From the NCBI RefSeq assembly GCF_964340395.1, contig NC_135565.1:4794142-4858141 (forward strand): a stretch of DNA of 64,000 nucleotides, given 5' to 3'. Positions within the stretch are counted from its first letter, which is position 1; every line of letters begins with the position of its first letter. Below the pieces are notes generated by a model, which made no database searches, was not told the DNA's origin, and saw nothing but the letters and a program-made list of their open reading frames with translations. Positions 15,701-28,470 of this stretch are shown in pieces. Made by a program: the position numbers and the translations under genes. The stretch is from Glandiceps talaboti (lineage: Eukaryota > Hemichordata > Enteropneusta > Spengelidae).

Positions 15701-17560
15701 TAACGAAAAACACAACCTTACGTTAGTGTGTTTTATTTTCCTCCCTGGAAGGAAATGGCATGACACATATCATTGTTGCATATAATTACAACACATTGCA
15801 CGTACGAGTTTAGTTCTGTCCTTTCGTCAAACAATTGTATCTGATTGTATGACTAGCTTTGCATCACATGAACCCTTTTACGTTAATTAGATTAGGTTGT
15901 ATCAGGCGAGTATTTATTTGGTTTGTTCAATAGAAATTCAAATGATAGCAACATTTCGCCCCACGGAGCGATCGTTTGTAATAATTTGCAGCTGACTTCG
16001 ACATAAAAGAAGCATTATGTCACAACTGTATTAATAACAATCCTACGATTATAGAAAATATGATAAACGATTATAATACTTGATTTTCCTTTCACATTAG
16101 AAGAGTTGAAATTTGAAATTTGAAACAGTGCTCAAAGATATTTATGTCGAGCGGTGTAAATAACACAGTATCAAGTTAGATATACTGGAGCCATTACACA
16201 GTGTTTCATGATGTTGCGATCATTAGACGACTAACAACTAACGACAGGGACAAATCCTCCATGACCAAGTTTTTTTATTGTTCCTTATCCAAATAAACGC
16301 TCTTTTTATTGCAATTATAAGTCCAGTCATGATCCCACCCTGATTATTATTGAAGCAAATTAGAAATGTATTTAGTTACCAAAGTATGCACGCTACAGTT
16401 CTATATACAGCAGCCTGTGCCTCTGGTAATATCCTAATGTTTATCACTTTTCATTTTGAAATGCTAATTTGATGACATCCCTTACAGTAATGTCAAAGCA
16501 ATAAGGTGATATATTGTTCAAGGTTGAACGATCAACGGTCGACCTGTTGAACACAATGTTGTTTTCATTACTTACTACGTCATAAAACTATTGAGTACTG
16601 GGTCAATAACCTTCTAAAGTTCACGTCTCTGGAAAGCAAATTGTCGCAATGGACTAATTTTATTTCTGTATATAATACATCAAGTACATTCAACAGTACA
16701 TGAATACATAGCTTACATGTCGAATTTTGTGTACAATTCAGCTTATCAGGCTAAATAGTAAATCCTTTTGTAGAAAACGTTTTGCCTTCAAGACCTGGTT
16801 ATATATCGTGATTGAGAATGTATGGGGTAAATTACTCTGGTCAGGAATCCGATATGTCATAATAACATATACAATTTAGGGTATTTCAGCATATTTGCTG
16901 CTATCTCACATCCAGCTGTGACCCAAATAAAATGCTTACAATATAAATAATCCAATTAAAAGCACTGTTTTCCTGACTATGGGCAATTATATCAAAGTTT
17001 ACCCAAAAGCAGATGTTGCAATATCATGAATTCTGAATAGGAATTAAAACAAACATTTGATGGTGGTTATGCTTTATACACGTTTAATGTAACTGGTTAC
17101 GTGTATAAATCTCAACTGTCAAATACAATTAGTTTCGTTTACCCAAGGTGTTATTATTTCATTTGGGATTTAATGCAAAATGTATGTAGTACCCATCAAC
17201 ATATCCATTCCAATCATCCTTACTATTCTATAAGGATTCGAAATGTAGGATTCAATGTGATTGAAATATTATACTATCCTGATAAGTAAGATGTACGATC
17301 ATTTCCCCACATGAAAAAATTAGATTATCTTTGTGTTGAAAGTATTACATTTTAATATTGTTCAGTAATATCAACAATTTGATCAGCTGTCTAAAAAAAG
17401 GGTATGAATCGTCTAAAATGGTGTTGATTTCAATCAGGTATACATTTAGCTACACATTTTAATCAGATCCTTAATAGGGAATTATTCCCAAATAATTTAA
17501 TAATGATAATGATAAAGGTATATGTTTAATTTAGACTGTAAAACAATCGAAAGCGTGTGG
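12783..17560. other. long non-coding stretch
   Basis: Nearly 4.8 kb without a supportable gene. Open frames at 12883-13143 and 13199-13405 have no recognised motif or splice pair. A short (AAAAT)n run lies at 14475-14511 and a degenerate hammerhead copy near 16.2 kb (listed separately). Confidence 0.4.
16142..16231 (-). repeat. degenerate Penelope pLTR fragment with broken hammerhead
   Basis: On the - strand this repeats the subfamily A hammerhead and its 3' flank (TTGATACTGTGTTATTTACA), also found at 43686-43730 and in part at 3.8 kb. The catalytic box reads CUAAUGA (G5 mutated to A) and helix II is disrupted, so this copy should be inactive. No coding sequence is attached; it is a solo pLTR relic. 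Confidence 0.7.
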
Positions 17561-17581
17561 GTTATTTTGTTTCAAACATAG

Positions 17582-17629
17582 GTATCTTCTTTAATTGCAA
17601 CATAAAGAATTCAATATACATTGTTGAAG
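17582..17629 (+). CDS. weak candidate exon
   Basis: A 48-bp segment lies between a plausible acceptor (TTGTTTCAAACATAG) and donor (GAAG|GTGAGA). It reads IFFNCNIKNSIYIVE in the open frame. Its phases do not join the exon at 18526, and short AT-rich candidates like this arise by chance. No function is assigned. Confidence 0.2.
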
Positions 17630-18525
17630 GTGAGAACATTGACAACTCGCACAATCTACCAGTTGACGCGTTATCTCATGAGCTAGATAATTCCAGGGAC
17701 ATAAACTCAACTTCTACAGATGTCACTTTCCTCCTTTTCATTTCGTGATATAAAAAGTCTCAATTGCATAGTAGTATACATGGTTAATAAAGATATATGT
17801 AAGTCATTTCGACTGTCTATTTAGCATACGAATTTAAATTTTGCAGTTGTTTACATATTTCCTCAGTGCAACAGCAGCTATTTGTACTGTCTTAGAGTAG
17901 AAATGACTACTTGCAGTTAATGATTTAACTTGTAGTAGTTATTGGTTTCAACTGTAAATACATTCTTACCGAAGACAAAAAAATTGATAGAATATCTGAC
18001 TATACGTTCATAGAAGTCATTTAAACTATTTTATTCTTCAGTATTAGATTCGTGTGGACAGTATAAGGTTTTAAGAGTAACAATTTGTTTATGAAGAGGA
18101 AGGGGGGTGATGATCCATGGCAGCATGTATATCACAAAATGCAAACATCTACGAATACCTGTTAATTGTTAATGAATCAACTTGAATAACAGTTGAAGCA
18201 CTGCCATTGCCATGGTAGCAATATGGGTACGTAGGAGAAAAACCACACGATATCACATCCTCCCACAGCATGCAGTAATGATGATGATGCTGAGATTATT
18301 AACTTTATTTGTTAACACCATCTCATGTCTACTCTTATGATAATGTTGGCAAGTTCTAATATTTCTGGTATAACAAAAACTGGAAATGTAATAAAATCGT
18401 CTAATGTATAAAAAGCCATTTAAGATGAACATAAAGTATAAGTTACAAAATCTGCACAATGTTTAAAATTATATTGTGAAACACAAATAAATGTTTTTGA
18501 CCATACAATGCTTAATATTTCATAG

Positions 18526-18679
18526 GCTTGATGAAACAAATGGAAAATGTGGCAATTTCAAGTCTGTAAGCATGGGTATTCAAGGAATTCCATCTGTGTT
18601 AGTAAAGCATAGTAACGAATTGACTGTTTATGATTTCAATCTGGTGACAAAGACTGGAGTTAACAGTCGAAAATTCCAG
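18526..18679 (+). CDS. candidate internal exon, unknown protein
   Basis: A 154-bp open segment lies between an acceptor (TTAATATTTCATAG) and a strong donor (TTCCAG|GTGAAA). It starts in phase 2 and ends in phase 0. The 51 encoded residues begin LDETNGKCGNFKSV and end GVNSRKFQ. Their mixed composition with two runs of alternating hydrophobic residues suggests a soluble or extracellular beta-rich segment. I do not recognise the family. No neighbouring exon with matching phase was found, so its link to the membrane-protein gene at 55-60 kb is open. Confidence 0.4.
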
Positions 18680-19231
18680 GTGAAATTTTAATGTTTGTGT
18701 TTGTGTTTGTGATTGAAACAACAGTTCAATTTGATACGATGCTAAACATGAGTATCATTAACATCACTGCTATACAGTTTCGAAGCTAGATTTGACAGCA
18801 AATTACACATAAAACGACGGATTCCTCTTTAGAATTCATTATTTTTGCGTTATATATAAGAATATCATGATTTTCCTGAATTCCTTCAGAGATTTTGAAT
18901 ATAGACGACAATATGCAGATAAACTATAAAAGATGGACATGGCAGAAAAAAAATGACTAAAAAAACAATGAAAAGTTGCACATCGTCACAGAAATATGGA
19001 TTTGAATGGATATAAGCCAGCGATTTTTAGATAGACTTTTCAAATCTCCTAGAATCAAATGTTTCAAAGCCTTTTATTTAAATATCAGAGTGAAAATCGT
19101 TATGGAAACATATTGCAGGCGTAATGAAAATCTAGATATACCATATTCTTTGTACTGGGCGAACTGTAGTGAAATAATGTTATCATTGTAAAAGATTTTA
19201 TACAAATGCATGATCTGTTTGTTGACATTAG

Positions 19232-19233
19232 GA

Positions 19234-19303
<70 letters not shown>
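19232..19303. repeat. (GATA)n tract
   Basis: Eighteen GATA units with almost no interruption. Confidence 0.95.
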
Positions 19304-19305
<2 letters not shown>

Positions 19306-19910
19306 ACTACAAGGACCTGAGTGATTAAAGGTGGTTGTTTGGTACATGAACGCAGACACATGTTGTATACACCTGCATATACCCTAAGTTAATTATTGAT
19401 TTGCAAAAGCTACTATTCCAAGTGTCTCTATAAGACATTAGAATTAACCCCACAAGGCATACAAAACAAGAGACCCTATAATCCCTTTCTAGCATTTATT
19501 TTCAACCATACCATTTTTGTATTGCCTGAAACCATACAGTGAAAACAGATGTTGACATTATGGCACTAGACAGTTCAAGAACACAGTCGGGCGTTAGCCT
19601 TTACATATGAAAAGATTTGCTAAAATTATTTTTATATGGTTATTTGTTTGAAAGAGCAAACTATATATTTGGAATTAATATGGAAAATATAGCTGAAGCC
19701 ACATAATATTATAGATAGACCGAATACTTTTACTAAAGTTTTAAAGATTGTAAATTAATCCAGTAAACTTTATTTTTAAATAAACAATTTAAATTTAATT
19801 TAAAATTAGTATTATTGGGTAGTGCTGACATATCAGTGTCTACGTCGACTAGGCTTTGATTGCAATAGTATATCTTGATTAAGAAATGCATATACAGGCA
19901 GACATAGACC

Positions 19911-20225
19911 AACGCATACAGATACAGATACAGATACAGATACATATACAGATACAGGTACAGGTACTGATACAGGTAAAGATACAGGTAAAGATACGGA
20001 TACATATTCATATACATATACAAATACAGGTACAGAAGATACGGATACTGATATAGATTATATATACAGATACAGATACGGATACAGATCAAATATACAT
20101 ATACAAATACAGGTACAGATACAAATACAGATTATAGATACATATACAGACACATACATACATACATACATACATACATACATACATACATACATACATA
20201 CATAAATACATACATACATACATAC
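19911..20225. repeat. (GATACA)n hexamer array running into (CATA)n
   Basis: Degenerate hexamers of the GATACA type (variants GGTACA, CATACA, GATACG) span about 19911-20155, then pass into a pure CATA tract to about 20225. The gradient from variant hexamers to a pure tetranucleotide looks like stepwise repeat evolution. Confidence 0.9.
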
Positions 20226-20323
20226 CCATATAATTGTTACCCCAAAATACCAGACATATACACACACCTTAATTGAGAATTGGTGCATGTAAACTAAATT
20301 AGACACATACGGTCACAACAATG

Positions 20324-20352
20324 CATACCAATGCAAAAGATGCATTGGTATG
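20324..20352. repeat. perfect 12-bp stem hairpin
   Basis: CATACCAATGCA, loop AAAGA, then the exact complement TGCATTGGTATG. It is isolated, with no element boundary or following U-run, so no function is inferred. Confidence 0.6.
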
Positions 20353-23300
20353 ATACTATTTTAAAAGTTGTGCCTTTATTGACTGATTCTGAAATTTATT
20401 TTTATAAATTTCAGGAATTACTTGACTAATGTTGTGCAGAAATGGATACACATAAACGTAGTACACAACGACCTACTATAGAGCACCAGTATTACATCAT
20501 TTGTAGAATTTACCTTTGGATAATGACAGTCAATTTTTTTGCTATACTTCATAATCTATAACTCAAATATTGATGGTGCCCTCGGCTTTTGTGCCCATTA
20601 ATTTACGATTGGGGCATTTCTTAGTCATTATTACGTGATATTGGATTATATTACATGACAGGACAAAACAGACAAACATAAATCGCTCTAATTTGGATTC
20701 AAATTATCTGAACGTGCATAGACAAAATGTGCCTTCAGACTTTTTCCTGAAACTCAGTGAAATGTAGTTATCCGACCTAAATAATAAATGGGCAGTCGCA
20801 CGCAGAAAGGACCCTTATTCCGCTTATGTCGAAAATTTCCGATTTTGAGTTTTTGGCTTTTTTTAGACAGTTTATATGGCTAAATATCAGTGTTTGAAGG
20901 ATTCTGCCGAAAACCGTCCTGAAACGATCATTTTTGGCCCATTTAAAGATGCGACCTCAGACCTTTGTATTCTGACAAAAGCTTGTGCAATTGCCTTGCA
21001 TTTAATGTTTTCACTGTTCCCTTAGAGATGATATGTTAACGTTTTCTAGCTTTATTCTTTACATTTTTTTTAACAGATTAAAAATTTTAAACTTTAACTC
21101 TATTTTTCAGTGATTAAGACATTCTCACCTGACATAATATACATTTTACATATCCTTCCAGTGTAAAGTAATATATTATTGGAAATAAAATACTTCTAAT
21201 TATTAAGGACACCATCTGGCAAATTTCTGCAAAATTCAAAACGTAATCATATTTTAGCAAAATTCCAAAAGCATATGTAGCAAAGTATAAATAATTGACA
21301 AAATGTGTGACTAGAAGATGTTTGAGAAAGACGTTGAAAATAAATTTGTTTACACATAATCAGTGTGTTTATTTAATTAGTTGTTTGGTTGGTTGGTTTT
21401 ATTCATATGTATATGCATTATTTATATTTCTATATATTTATCCATTTATAATTAACATTTCTTGTAAAGATTTAGCTGATCATAATCATTGCTGTTTTAA
21501 GAATACAACCAACTCATTAAAGTCATTTATATAGAAATATATGAGAAATAAATATATAACCATGCTCTGTTGTGACATTTGAAAACATCATAATATACAA
21601 CATTACACATTACGATAATACTGTAAATAGTGTCATTCCATAGTGCCATGGTTCTGACATTTATGGTCGAAGGCTGCAAAGCCTCTGGCAGGTATTCATT
21701 GTTATGTAAGGATGACATGTTATCCCTAATAACCGGTAATTCTTAAAGCCATCTTTCGTGGACAACTCGATGTCAATATTAACTATCATGTTATCGATCA
21801 AATAAGACGTATCTTAGGGGTCTTGTAGTGATGTCTTGACCTTGTCAAGTCTTGAATGACAGTAATCTAGATATATCGATCGGGTAACTGTTAACAACAT
21901 AAACCCTTTAATACATCTACATATACAGACGTGTTTCAGGGTGCATTAATGTTGATGTAATCAGACGAGCTGAGTTTATCTCTGACATTAAATAGTATAC
22001 ATTATCAAATTTCATTGTTAGTATTCTTTGAACATAATTGTTTTTTTTGAATGGCGGAATCCGCTCTCAGGTCGTCGACATGGCGTTTTAACTATTGAAG
22101 AATGGTCTAGAGCTAAACTATTACTTCTCTGTATATGTACAATACTATAGCCACTATTAGGAGCCAACAAATATTTCAATATTCTGTAGAACGGCGGTTT
22201 CATATGCGCTCTATGAGTTCCGTGAAGTGTGTAAGATGGTCAAAGTCACCTAACATAATGATTGTCATCTTAACCAAACCCCTTGTTTATATGCAGAGTA
22301 GGCATTTAACTATTTTTTCAAATATATACATATCAAATATATTTGAAATAATATTTAAATGTATTTAAAATATAGAAAGGTATAATAAAAGGTATTGATA
22401 TGCATTTTAGAGAAAAGAGCTTCGCTAATGTTCACACATGGCTTTGTTCTCTTCGGCAATCATAAGCAAATTCGTATAGTAGTATTAGAAACGACTCCGT
22501 AAATTATTTTCACACCCGGTATAAGAAAGGTTACAATATCTCGAAGGTGCACTCGTCTCTGTGGCGTAACGGTGAAAGCCTTCTTACCATTATCACATGC
22601 CATTGACACAGTTGTGGATTGCAAACGAAGCATTGACATATCTGTAAAGTAGGAAACATTATTAAAACTCTGAGAACATTGAGAATCAAAATATTCATAT
22701 TAAAAATAACTAATAGATTACTTTCATACAATTCGTTATTTCCACTCCAGGCTATGCTAGATCAGTCGATTATGACACTGAAATGGGAAAAAAGTATTAA
22801 CGTGAAATTTTTTGGAAAAATAACAAATTTGATGAACATTCGTTCCTAAAATAGCCCTATATGCTGATCTTGTATATGCAAGATACCTTTACTCTATACG
22901 GCAATGTGTATGCATTAACAGACAGTGTTACTCACGTGTATTCTAACTGTAAAATAATTGCCAAAAAAAACCTAAATAACGCCTATCGTAAATAATTTCA
23001 AATTTAACTTTTATGCGGTTATTAATTTCAGGATTTAAAGAAATAGGGCATATGTGGTAGTTTATGTCTCAAGAGGCATGGTCCATTGATAAGAGGAGTA
23101 ATGAATTATTGAAAAACCGGGTTAACATAGATTAAATCAAATGTCACAGTGACATTCAAAAATCCTATCATAAGAAAATACATCTTTGTTTTCACGAAGT
23201 GCCTACTTGACTATGTTGTTAATAATGTATGTATCTAAAAGGCAAAACTACATCTAGGAATTATAACTGCAATTGAATTGATTCGAAAAATTCAGATGAA

Positions 23301-26130
23301 GAGCATAGCAGATAGAAAAGAATAAATGTATGGTGAATATTGATTACGTACATTCACAGACGACTGTTTCATAACATCATTCTACAGTTTCTACAAGCCT
23401 CGCGTCACACACTCACGCACTGATTTCAAATGATAAGAGTCTTCAACTCTGTAGGGACCCGTGCCATGCATTGCATTAACTATCTTGCACCGTGTAGCCA
23501 AATTGGACGGCATAACATATAGTTTCTAATATGAAAGGGTTCCTCTCTTTAATCAAATATATTACTAAATTAAATGTGGCATTAATATCAAAATATTAAT
23601 CTTCTCAAATTCACATCATTTTAAAAATGATTTGAAGAATGAAAATACAAGAGAAATGAAGAGGCATTGGTATGCCACGCGTGACACACGGTGTTCTTTA
23701 CAGGCACGTGCATTCACACAAACATACACACACGCGCGCGCGCACACATAGTCAACTGCAAATAGACAATCATCAATATAGAAGTGCCGCGCACCATGGG
23801 TGTAGAAGTAGACAAGTTAGTAGATTTATAAGTTTTAAGCTAAACAATTGAAGCCCTTAAAATTAACAGGTCCATGTGTAATTTTGTCAAGAGAAGCCTA
23901 TTTCTACTACACTGTAAAATAATAAAAATAAAACGGTTGTGACTTGTCAATGTGGTTGGGTTAAAAGGATCTCGAAGATTGCAAGGATTTTAAGAACTTT
24001 GAACTTCAGAGAGATTTGTCTGTGGGGAGAAATCTAACCGAGAAGAGAAAGCCTCTCCAGAATATGAAGGTTCTGGATGATCGTTAGAGTAGTTCAAATT
24101 CAATATTCAATAATAACCAGAAATTAGCAAATTCATTTTAAATAGTAAATGGTATGTATTTTGCTCACACTTGAAGTCTTGAATAAAATTTGACGTTTAA
24201 TATATGTATAGACATAACTCGGAGTCTACATTTAGAAAGTGTTCAAGACAAAACACAATGTTTGTAATAGTTATCAACCTTAAAATGTTACTCAATGAAT
24301 GATGAAAAGTCACATATGCGAGTATCAGGTTAGCTTGTTCCAGAGCATTAGTTTCTTAACTACGTCTATGATAATAACTTATAATAGTAGCGGAATCAAG
24401 TGTTCTTTGTTTAAGAACTTCAATGTTTTGTTCACTTGTCCTATATCCTATATTTTTACTGGTTAGGTTAATTTGCATCTAAAGTAGTATGTCAGTTGCT
24501 ATAAATAAAACTATACTGCTTACTAGATCCGACAACACAGTATCGACGGTTTCCTTATTACCATGTTTTCCAATATCTGAAATTTACGAGCATCTAAGGT
24601 CGGTGTATACATGCAGTTACCATGGTTACTATTCATTATCCCAATCTCGTTTTACATGAGGCAAATTTATGTAAAGGGATTTGACTGATACATAAGGTAT
24701 AAGCTCGAAGGCGTCTTTCGATAACGGAGTCTTAGATGATGGAGAATCTGATAATATCGTGTCATCATTTATGTTTCATTCTATACTGATTTACTGTACA
24801 TGTATTTACATGCATTTACATGACGTATAAAATGACACCGCCCGTGTTCATTTGGAACATGATGTGGCATCTGTTTTTCCTCTTTATTCATTCTCGCAAA
24901 TGTCGTAGGTTTAACTGGGTCGACTATCTGTGTCCATACGTTTCTTCATTTTGGCACGTACTAGACATCAATGCACAAACGTGGATGTGGCTATTATATC
25001 GGTTATTATGTACTTTGGTTGCAATTTAACACAACACATTACAACTAAGTAATGTCACAATGCTCTGCCTAAATAACTGTTCACACACCAACATATATAA
25101 TTACAAAAAATACAGTCGTCATCGTGTTCCCTTTGACCATACCACTTAGTGGAAGTGGAGTTGAAAATATTTGTAGCATGCCTGATCAATTTAAAATGTA
25201 TTTGTGGAGATGGAAAGTTACAATGTAACAGTCACAGACATGGTTTATTTGTTTAATGTATTGTTTAAACAGTGCTTCATTGGCCATTGGGTAAATTTGT
25301 GAAATAATTTTAAAATGGTTTTTTTTTGGTATGTTGTGATTGGAATGATAAAGCTTGTTTGATTATCACCTTTAGTGAAACGGTGTTGCAGTGATACTCC
25401 CACAGTTACCATAGACCAATAATTAAACACGTCGTTACTCGCGGATTGTCGTTTGCAAAATAAATAAAATGCAAAAAATCAACCTGTTGGTGCATTGCAA
25501 TCATATTGACCAGACTATTGTTTAGACAAAACCGATATCTTGATTGTTTGTTAAGTTAGGAGACATGACATTACAAGCACAAAAACAACAATCTTTTCAG
25601 AGCTATTCACTTTGCTGTATACGTACGCCGTAGTTCCTGGCAGTACAGTATTGATTAGCGGAAATTGGGATTTGTAATGTAGACTCGTATTAATTCCTAC
25701 CATGTGAGATGTTTAGACCCGAAGGCCATTTCGCTCAAGACCCAGTTGGTGAGTGTATGTCAAAAGAATTCTAAGGGTGAGAATAATAGCTTATTTCCGC
25801 TGTTCAGTCATTTCCCGTCAACGTTTGGTTAATCCTGATTTGCTGATGACAATATTATTCATACAGTGTTATTTTCTTCACAATTTCTGATAAAATAATA
25901 TTGTAAGATAATACAAACGAATGTAGACAGTCTCAACACTGGCTATGTTTTAATACAATGTTGACGGTTTTAAGAAACTGATCATATGTGAATATTATGT
26001 AGATGGATTTTTCTTCTTCGCTATAAAAAGTCAAAACCCATTTTATTCTTTGAAAGGCTATATGTTACTGCATTGTTTTCTCGCCTGGCGGGAAATAAAA
26101 AGGTATACGCAAGGACAGCACACATAATTG
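20353..26130. other. long non-coding stretch
   Basis: About 5.8 kb of AT-rich DNA with no long microsatellite and no supportable gene. The open frame at 24820-25029 is hydrophobic but lacks splice support. Candidate introns or intergenic DNA. Confidence 0.4.
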
Positions 26131-26149
26131 GAAATTATGTGCTATTGGA

Positions 26150-26345
26150 CATGTGACAAAAAACCAACACCTAAAAATAACTACTTCAAAAAGAACTTAA
26201 AGACATATCTATTCTCCAGAGCATTCTAACTGTACAGCGCCTTTGAACACTATGTCGTAGTGAAAAGTGGAGCTTTATGAATTCACTGATTGATTGGTTG
26301 GTTGGTTGGTTAGTTGGATAGTTGGTTGGTTGGTTGGTTGGTTGG

Positions 26346-26428
<83 letters not shown>

Positions 26429-26460
26429 GTTGGTTGATTGATTGATCGATCGATCGACAT
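26150..26460 (+). mobile_element. 3' end of a non-LTR retroelement with (TTGG)n/(TTGA)n tail
   Basis: The + strand at about 26150-26228 reads KKNLKTYLFSRAF then a stop, the usual C-terminus of CR1/L2/Jockey-group ORF2. It is followed by a short 3' UTR (CGTAGTGAAAAGTGGAGCTTT) and then TTGG and TTGA units to 26460. The same UTR recurs at 59276-59303, again followed by TTGA repeats, so the tetranucleotide tract appears to be the expanded tail of this LINE family. Only the last ~30 codons remain. Confidence 0.75.
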
Positions 26461-26569
26461 GTTTCTGTGTGCGAAAGTTGTGTTTAATTTGACCTGTTAA
26501 ACGATAACAAATGCCAGAAATGAGATATTGAATGTATTCATTTTAAAACATATATGATTAATAATTACA

Positions 26570-26670
26570 CAATGGCCATTCAATAGCGTATCACTGTTGT
26601 ATCAACCAACCTGCTGTAAAAAATAGATGTAGTTTGTGTCTATTTTCAACCGAAGGCTCAATTACCAGAG

Positions 26671-26672
<2 letters not shown>
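26570..26672. repeat. dispersed ~103-bp repeat, copy 1
   Basis: Nearly identical to 46119-46222. Both contain AATGGCCATTCAATAGCGTA and CGAAGGCTCAATTACCAGAG, and both end directly in an AT dinucleotide tract. It encodes nothing obvious and is probably the end of an unclassified element or another pLTR-type segment that abuts AT repeats. Confidence 0.8.

Positions 26673-26744
<72 letters not shown>
26673..26744. repeat. (AT)n tract
   Basis: Pure AT separating the 103-bp repeat from a hammerhead-bearing pLTR segment. Confidence 0.95.
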
Positions 26745-26748
<4 letters not shown>

Positions 26749-26849
26749 TTGGTAGTACTGGAACTCTTTCTTGGATGTAACTCGGAGTTTCACGCATGGT
26801 GCGATCATCAGACACTCTTATGTATATGTGCGGTCATCAGACACTCTTA
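26745..26849 (-). ncRNA. hammerhead-bearing pLTR segment (subfamily B)
   Basis: Read on the - strand the core (26772-26816) has CUGAUGA, CGC-ACCAU-GCG, GAAA, helix III ACU/AGU and cleavage base U. Helix I keeps A-U, C-G, A-U and one G-U pair. The flank ACTACCAAAACTA is the subfamily B signature. A partial second copy of the CUGAUGA box (GGTCATCAGACACTC) follows at about 26832-26847, a short duplication. AT tracts lie on both sides. Confidence 0.6.
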
Positions 26850-26872
26850 TATATATATATATATATATATAA

Positions 26873-26942
<70 letters not shown>
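26850..26942. repeat. (AT)n tract
   Basis: Pure AT except for a single AAGA interruption near 26870. Confidence 0.95.
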
Positions 26943-26944
<2 letters not shown>

Positions 26945-27066
26945 CTCGGTGAGTATCAATCTGCTAAGACAGTGCTCTATACCGCAGTGGCAGAGCGCAA
27001 TAGTTTTGGTAGTACTGGAACTCTTTCTTGGTTGTAACTCGGAGTTTCATGCATTGCGCAATCATT
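26943..27066 (-). repeat. pLTR segment with degenerate hammerhead (subfamily B)
   Basis: This contains the longer subfamily B flank (CTCGGTGAGTATCAATCTGC, GCAGTGGCAGAGCG) that recurs in opposite orientation at 33628-33681. The hammerhead box at its inner end reads CAAUGA instead of CUGAUGA, so this arm should be inactive. With 27095-27168 it forms an inverted pair. Confidence 0.65.
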
Positions 27067-27094
27067 GAGTTGTCAATCCATATTAATTCATGCA

Positions 27095-27137
27095 GTTGTC
27101 TGATGATCGCGCAATGCGTGAAACTCCGAGTTACAAC
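27095..27137 (+). ncRNA. hammerhead ribozyme motif, best-conserved copy (subfamily B)
   Basis: Helix I GUUGU (27095-27099) pairs perfectly with ACAAC (27133-27137). CUGAUGA lies at 27100-27106. A CGC/GCG stem with a GCAAU loop follows, then GAAA at 27120-27123 and helix III ACU/AGU with loop CCG. U27132 is the predicted cleavage-site base. Every invariant core nucleotide of a hammerhead is present. The exception to the usual consensus is U-U at 10.1/11.1 instead of G-C. Transcription would have to come from outside or from the parent element. The flank then matches the Penelope-type pLTR and an AT tract. Confidence 0.75.
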
Positions 27138-27162
27138 CAAGAAAGAGTTCCAGTACTACCAA

Positions 27163-27283
<121 letters not shown>

Positions 27284-27369
27284 AATGTAAGTGTCTCGCT
27301 GGAGACAACAGTGCTCGATACAAATATTAGTGGCAGTCTGGCAGAGCATTATAGACTTATAAGATAAGA

Positions 27370-27472
27370 TAAGTAGAGTTTCATGCTTCGAGCGATCTTC
27401 AGACAACTTATTATTAATTATTAATTACTTAGTTCTCTGAAGATCGCTCGAAGCGTGAAACTCTGAGTGACC
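27370..27472. repeat. inverted pair of decayed hammerhead arms
   Basis: Arms near 27370-27402 and 27434-27472 are inverted copies (GATCTTCAGACAAC versus TCTGAAGATCGCTCGAAGCG). The right arm retains CUGAAGA (allowed at N7), a CGC/GCG stem and GAAACU...AGU. Its cleavage-site base is G, which hammerheads do not tolerate. The left arm has lost helix III. This is a third, older member of the palindromic set. Confidence 0.55.
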
Positions 27473-28289
27473 ACTTATTAAATCCTTATTCTTTTGAATT
27501 ATATATATAATATATATGGAGTTGTCAATCCATATTTATATTTCTGCCCTGTTCAAAGGACACAGTGCATGTCTTATGTAAATAAATACATAGACTTATT
27601 CTAAATAGTCTAGCCTTACTGGGTTGCTATAAAAACAAAATATTTTAAGCATTCTGTTCAGGATATCGTAATGGATTGATCTCACTATCGTCACTTTAAT
27701 CAAAGCGAACACTAAGACCGTAAATCCTCTATCAAGCAATGAAGTTGCATTTTCTATTAACCGTTTTTAAACATTTAGTTCTCAGGCACGAACAGATTTG
27801 ATACAATTTAAATAGACTATGTGCTAAATCATTCATTAATCAAGCTCATCACTTGAATATAAAGTTATAGCCAGAGTCTGTGATATACATAGTAGTGTAC
27901 GAGTATAGCTATATAAAACCTATTACATCAACATGTCACAATTAAGCATTCATTGTTTGGTCTAACTCCAGTGTGTAAAGACATAACACTTTCAGCGCTT
28001 CACATCGCTTGATGTCGTTTTGGTTGTTTCGTCAATAAATTTATTTCTCCAATGTTTTGAGAATTTAAGCAATATAGAGGTGATGAAAGTTGCTTTGCAT
28101 TACTTAGAGACATATATATTAAAAGCAGTTAGGACGATAATCATCACCTTTGTTCCCACTTTAAACTGTTTTATATACCATTTCCAAGAACTGAAAATAC
28201 TATGCCATGGTCTGAGGCAGTACATATTTTAGTGTAGTGTCGACTAAAATCAGTAATGGCCATCACGTAGTAGATGGTACTATATATGA

Positions 28290-28292
<3 letters not shown>
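27473..28292. other. non-coding DNA
   Basis: No gene or element recognised. Confidence 0.4.
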
Positions 28293-28363
<71 letters not shown>

Positions 28364-28415
28364 ACTGTATTGCGATCCTGGCATCATGTTAATCTCTGAG
28401 TTAAGACCTCTATGC

Positions 28416-28469
<54 letters not shown>

Positions 28470-28470
28470 A
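28293..28470. repeat. (AT)n tract and nearby (GTT)n trinucleotide tract
   Basis: AT run at about 28293-28361 and a GTT run of about 19 units at 28413-28469. The polyglutamine frame on the - strand has no coding context. Confidence 0.95.

Noticed and set aside
19232-20225. Regular repeats as a CRISPR array
   Set aside because: Units are 4-6 bp with no spacers, and the window is clearly eukaryotic.
24820-25029. 69-codon hydrophobic + frame
   Set aside because: No splice context, no recognisable family, and AT-rich DNA readily yields hydrophobic frames.
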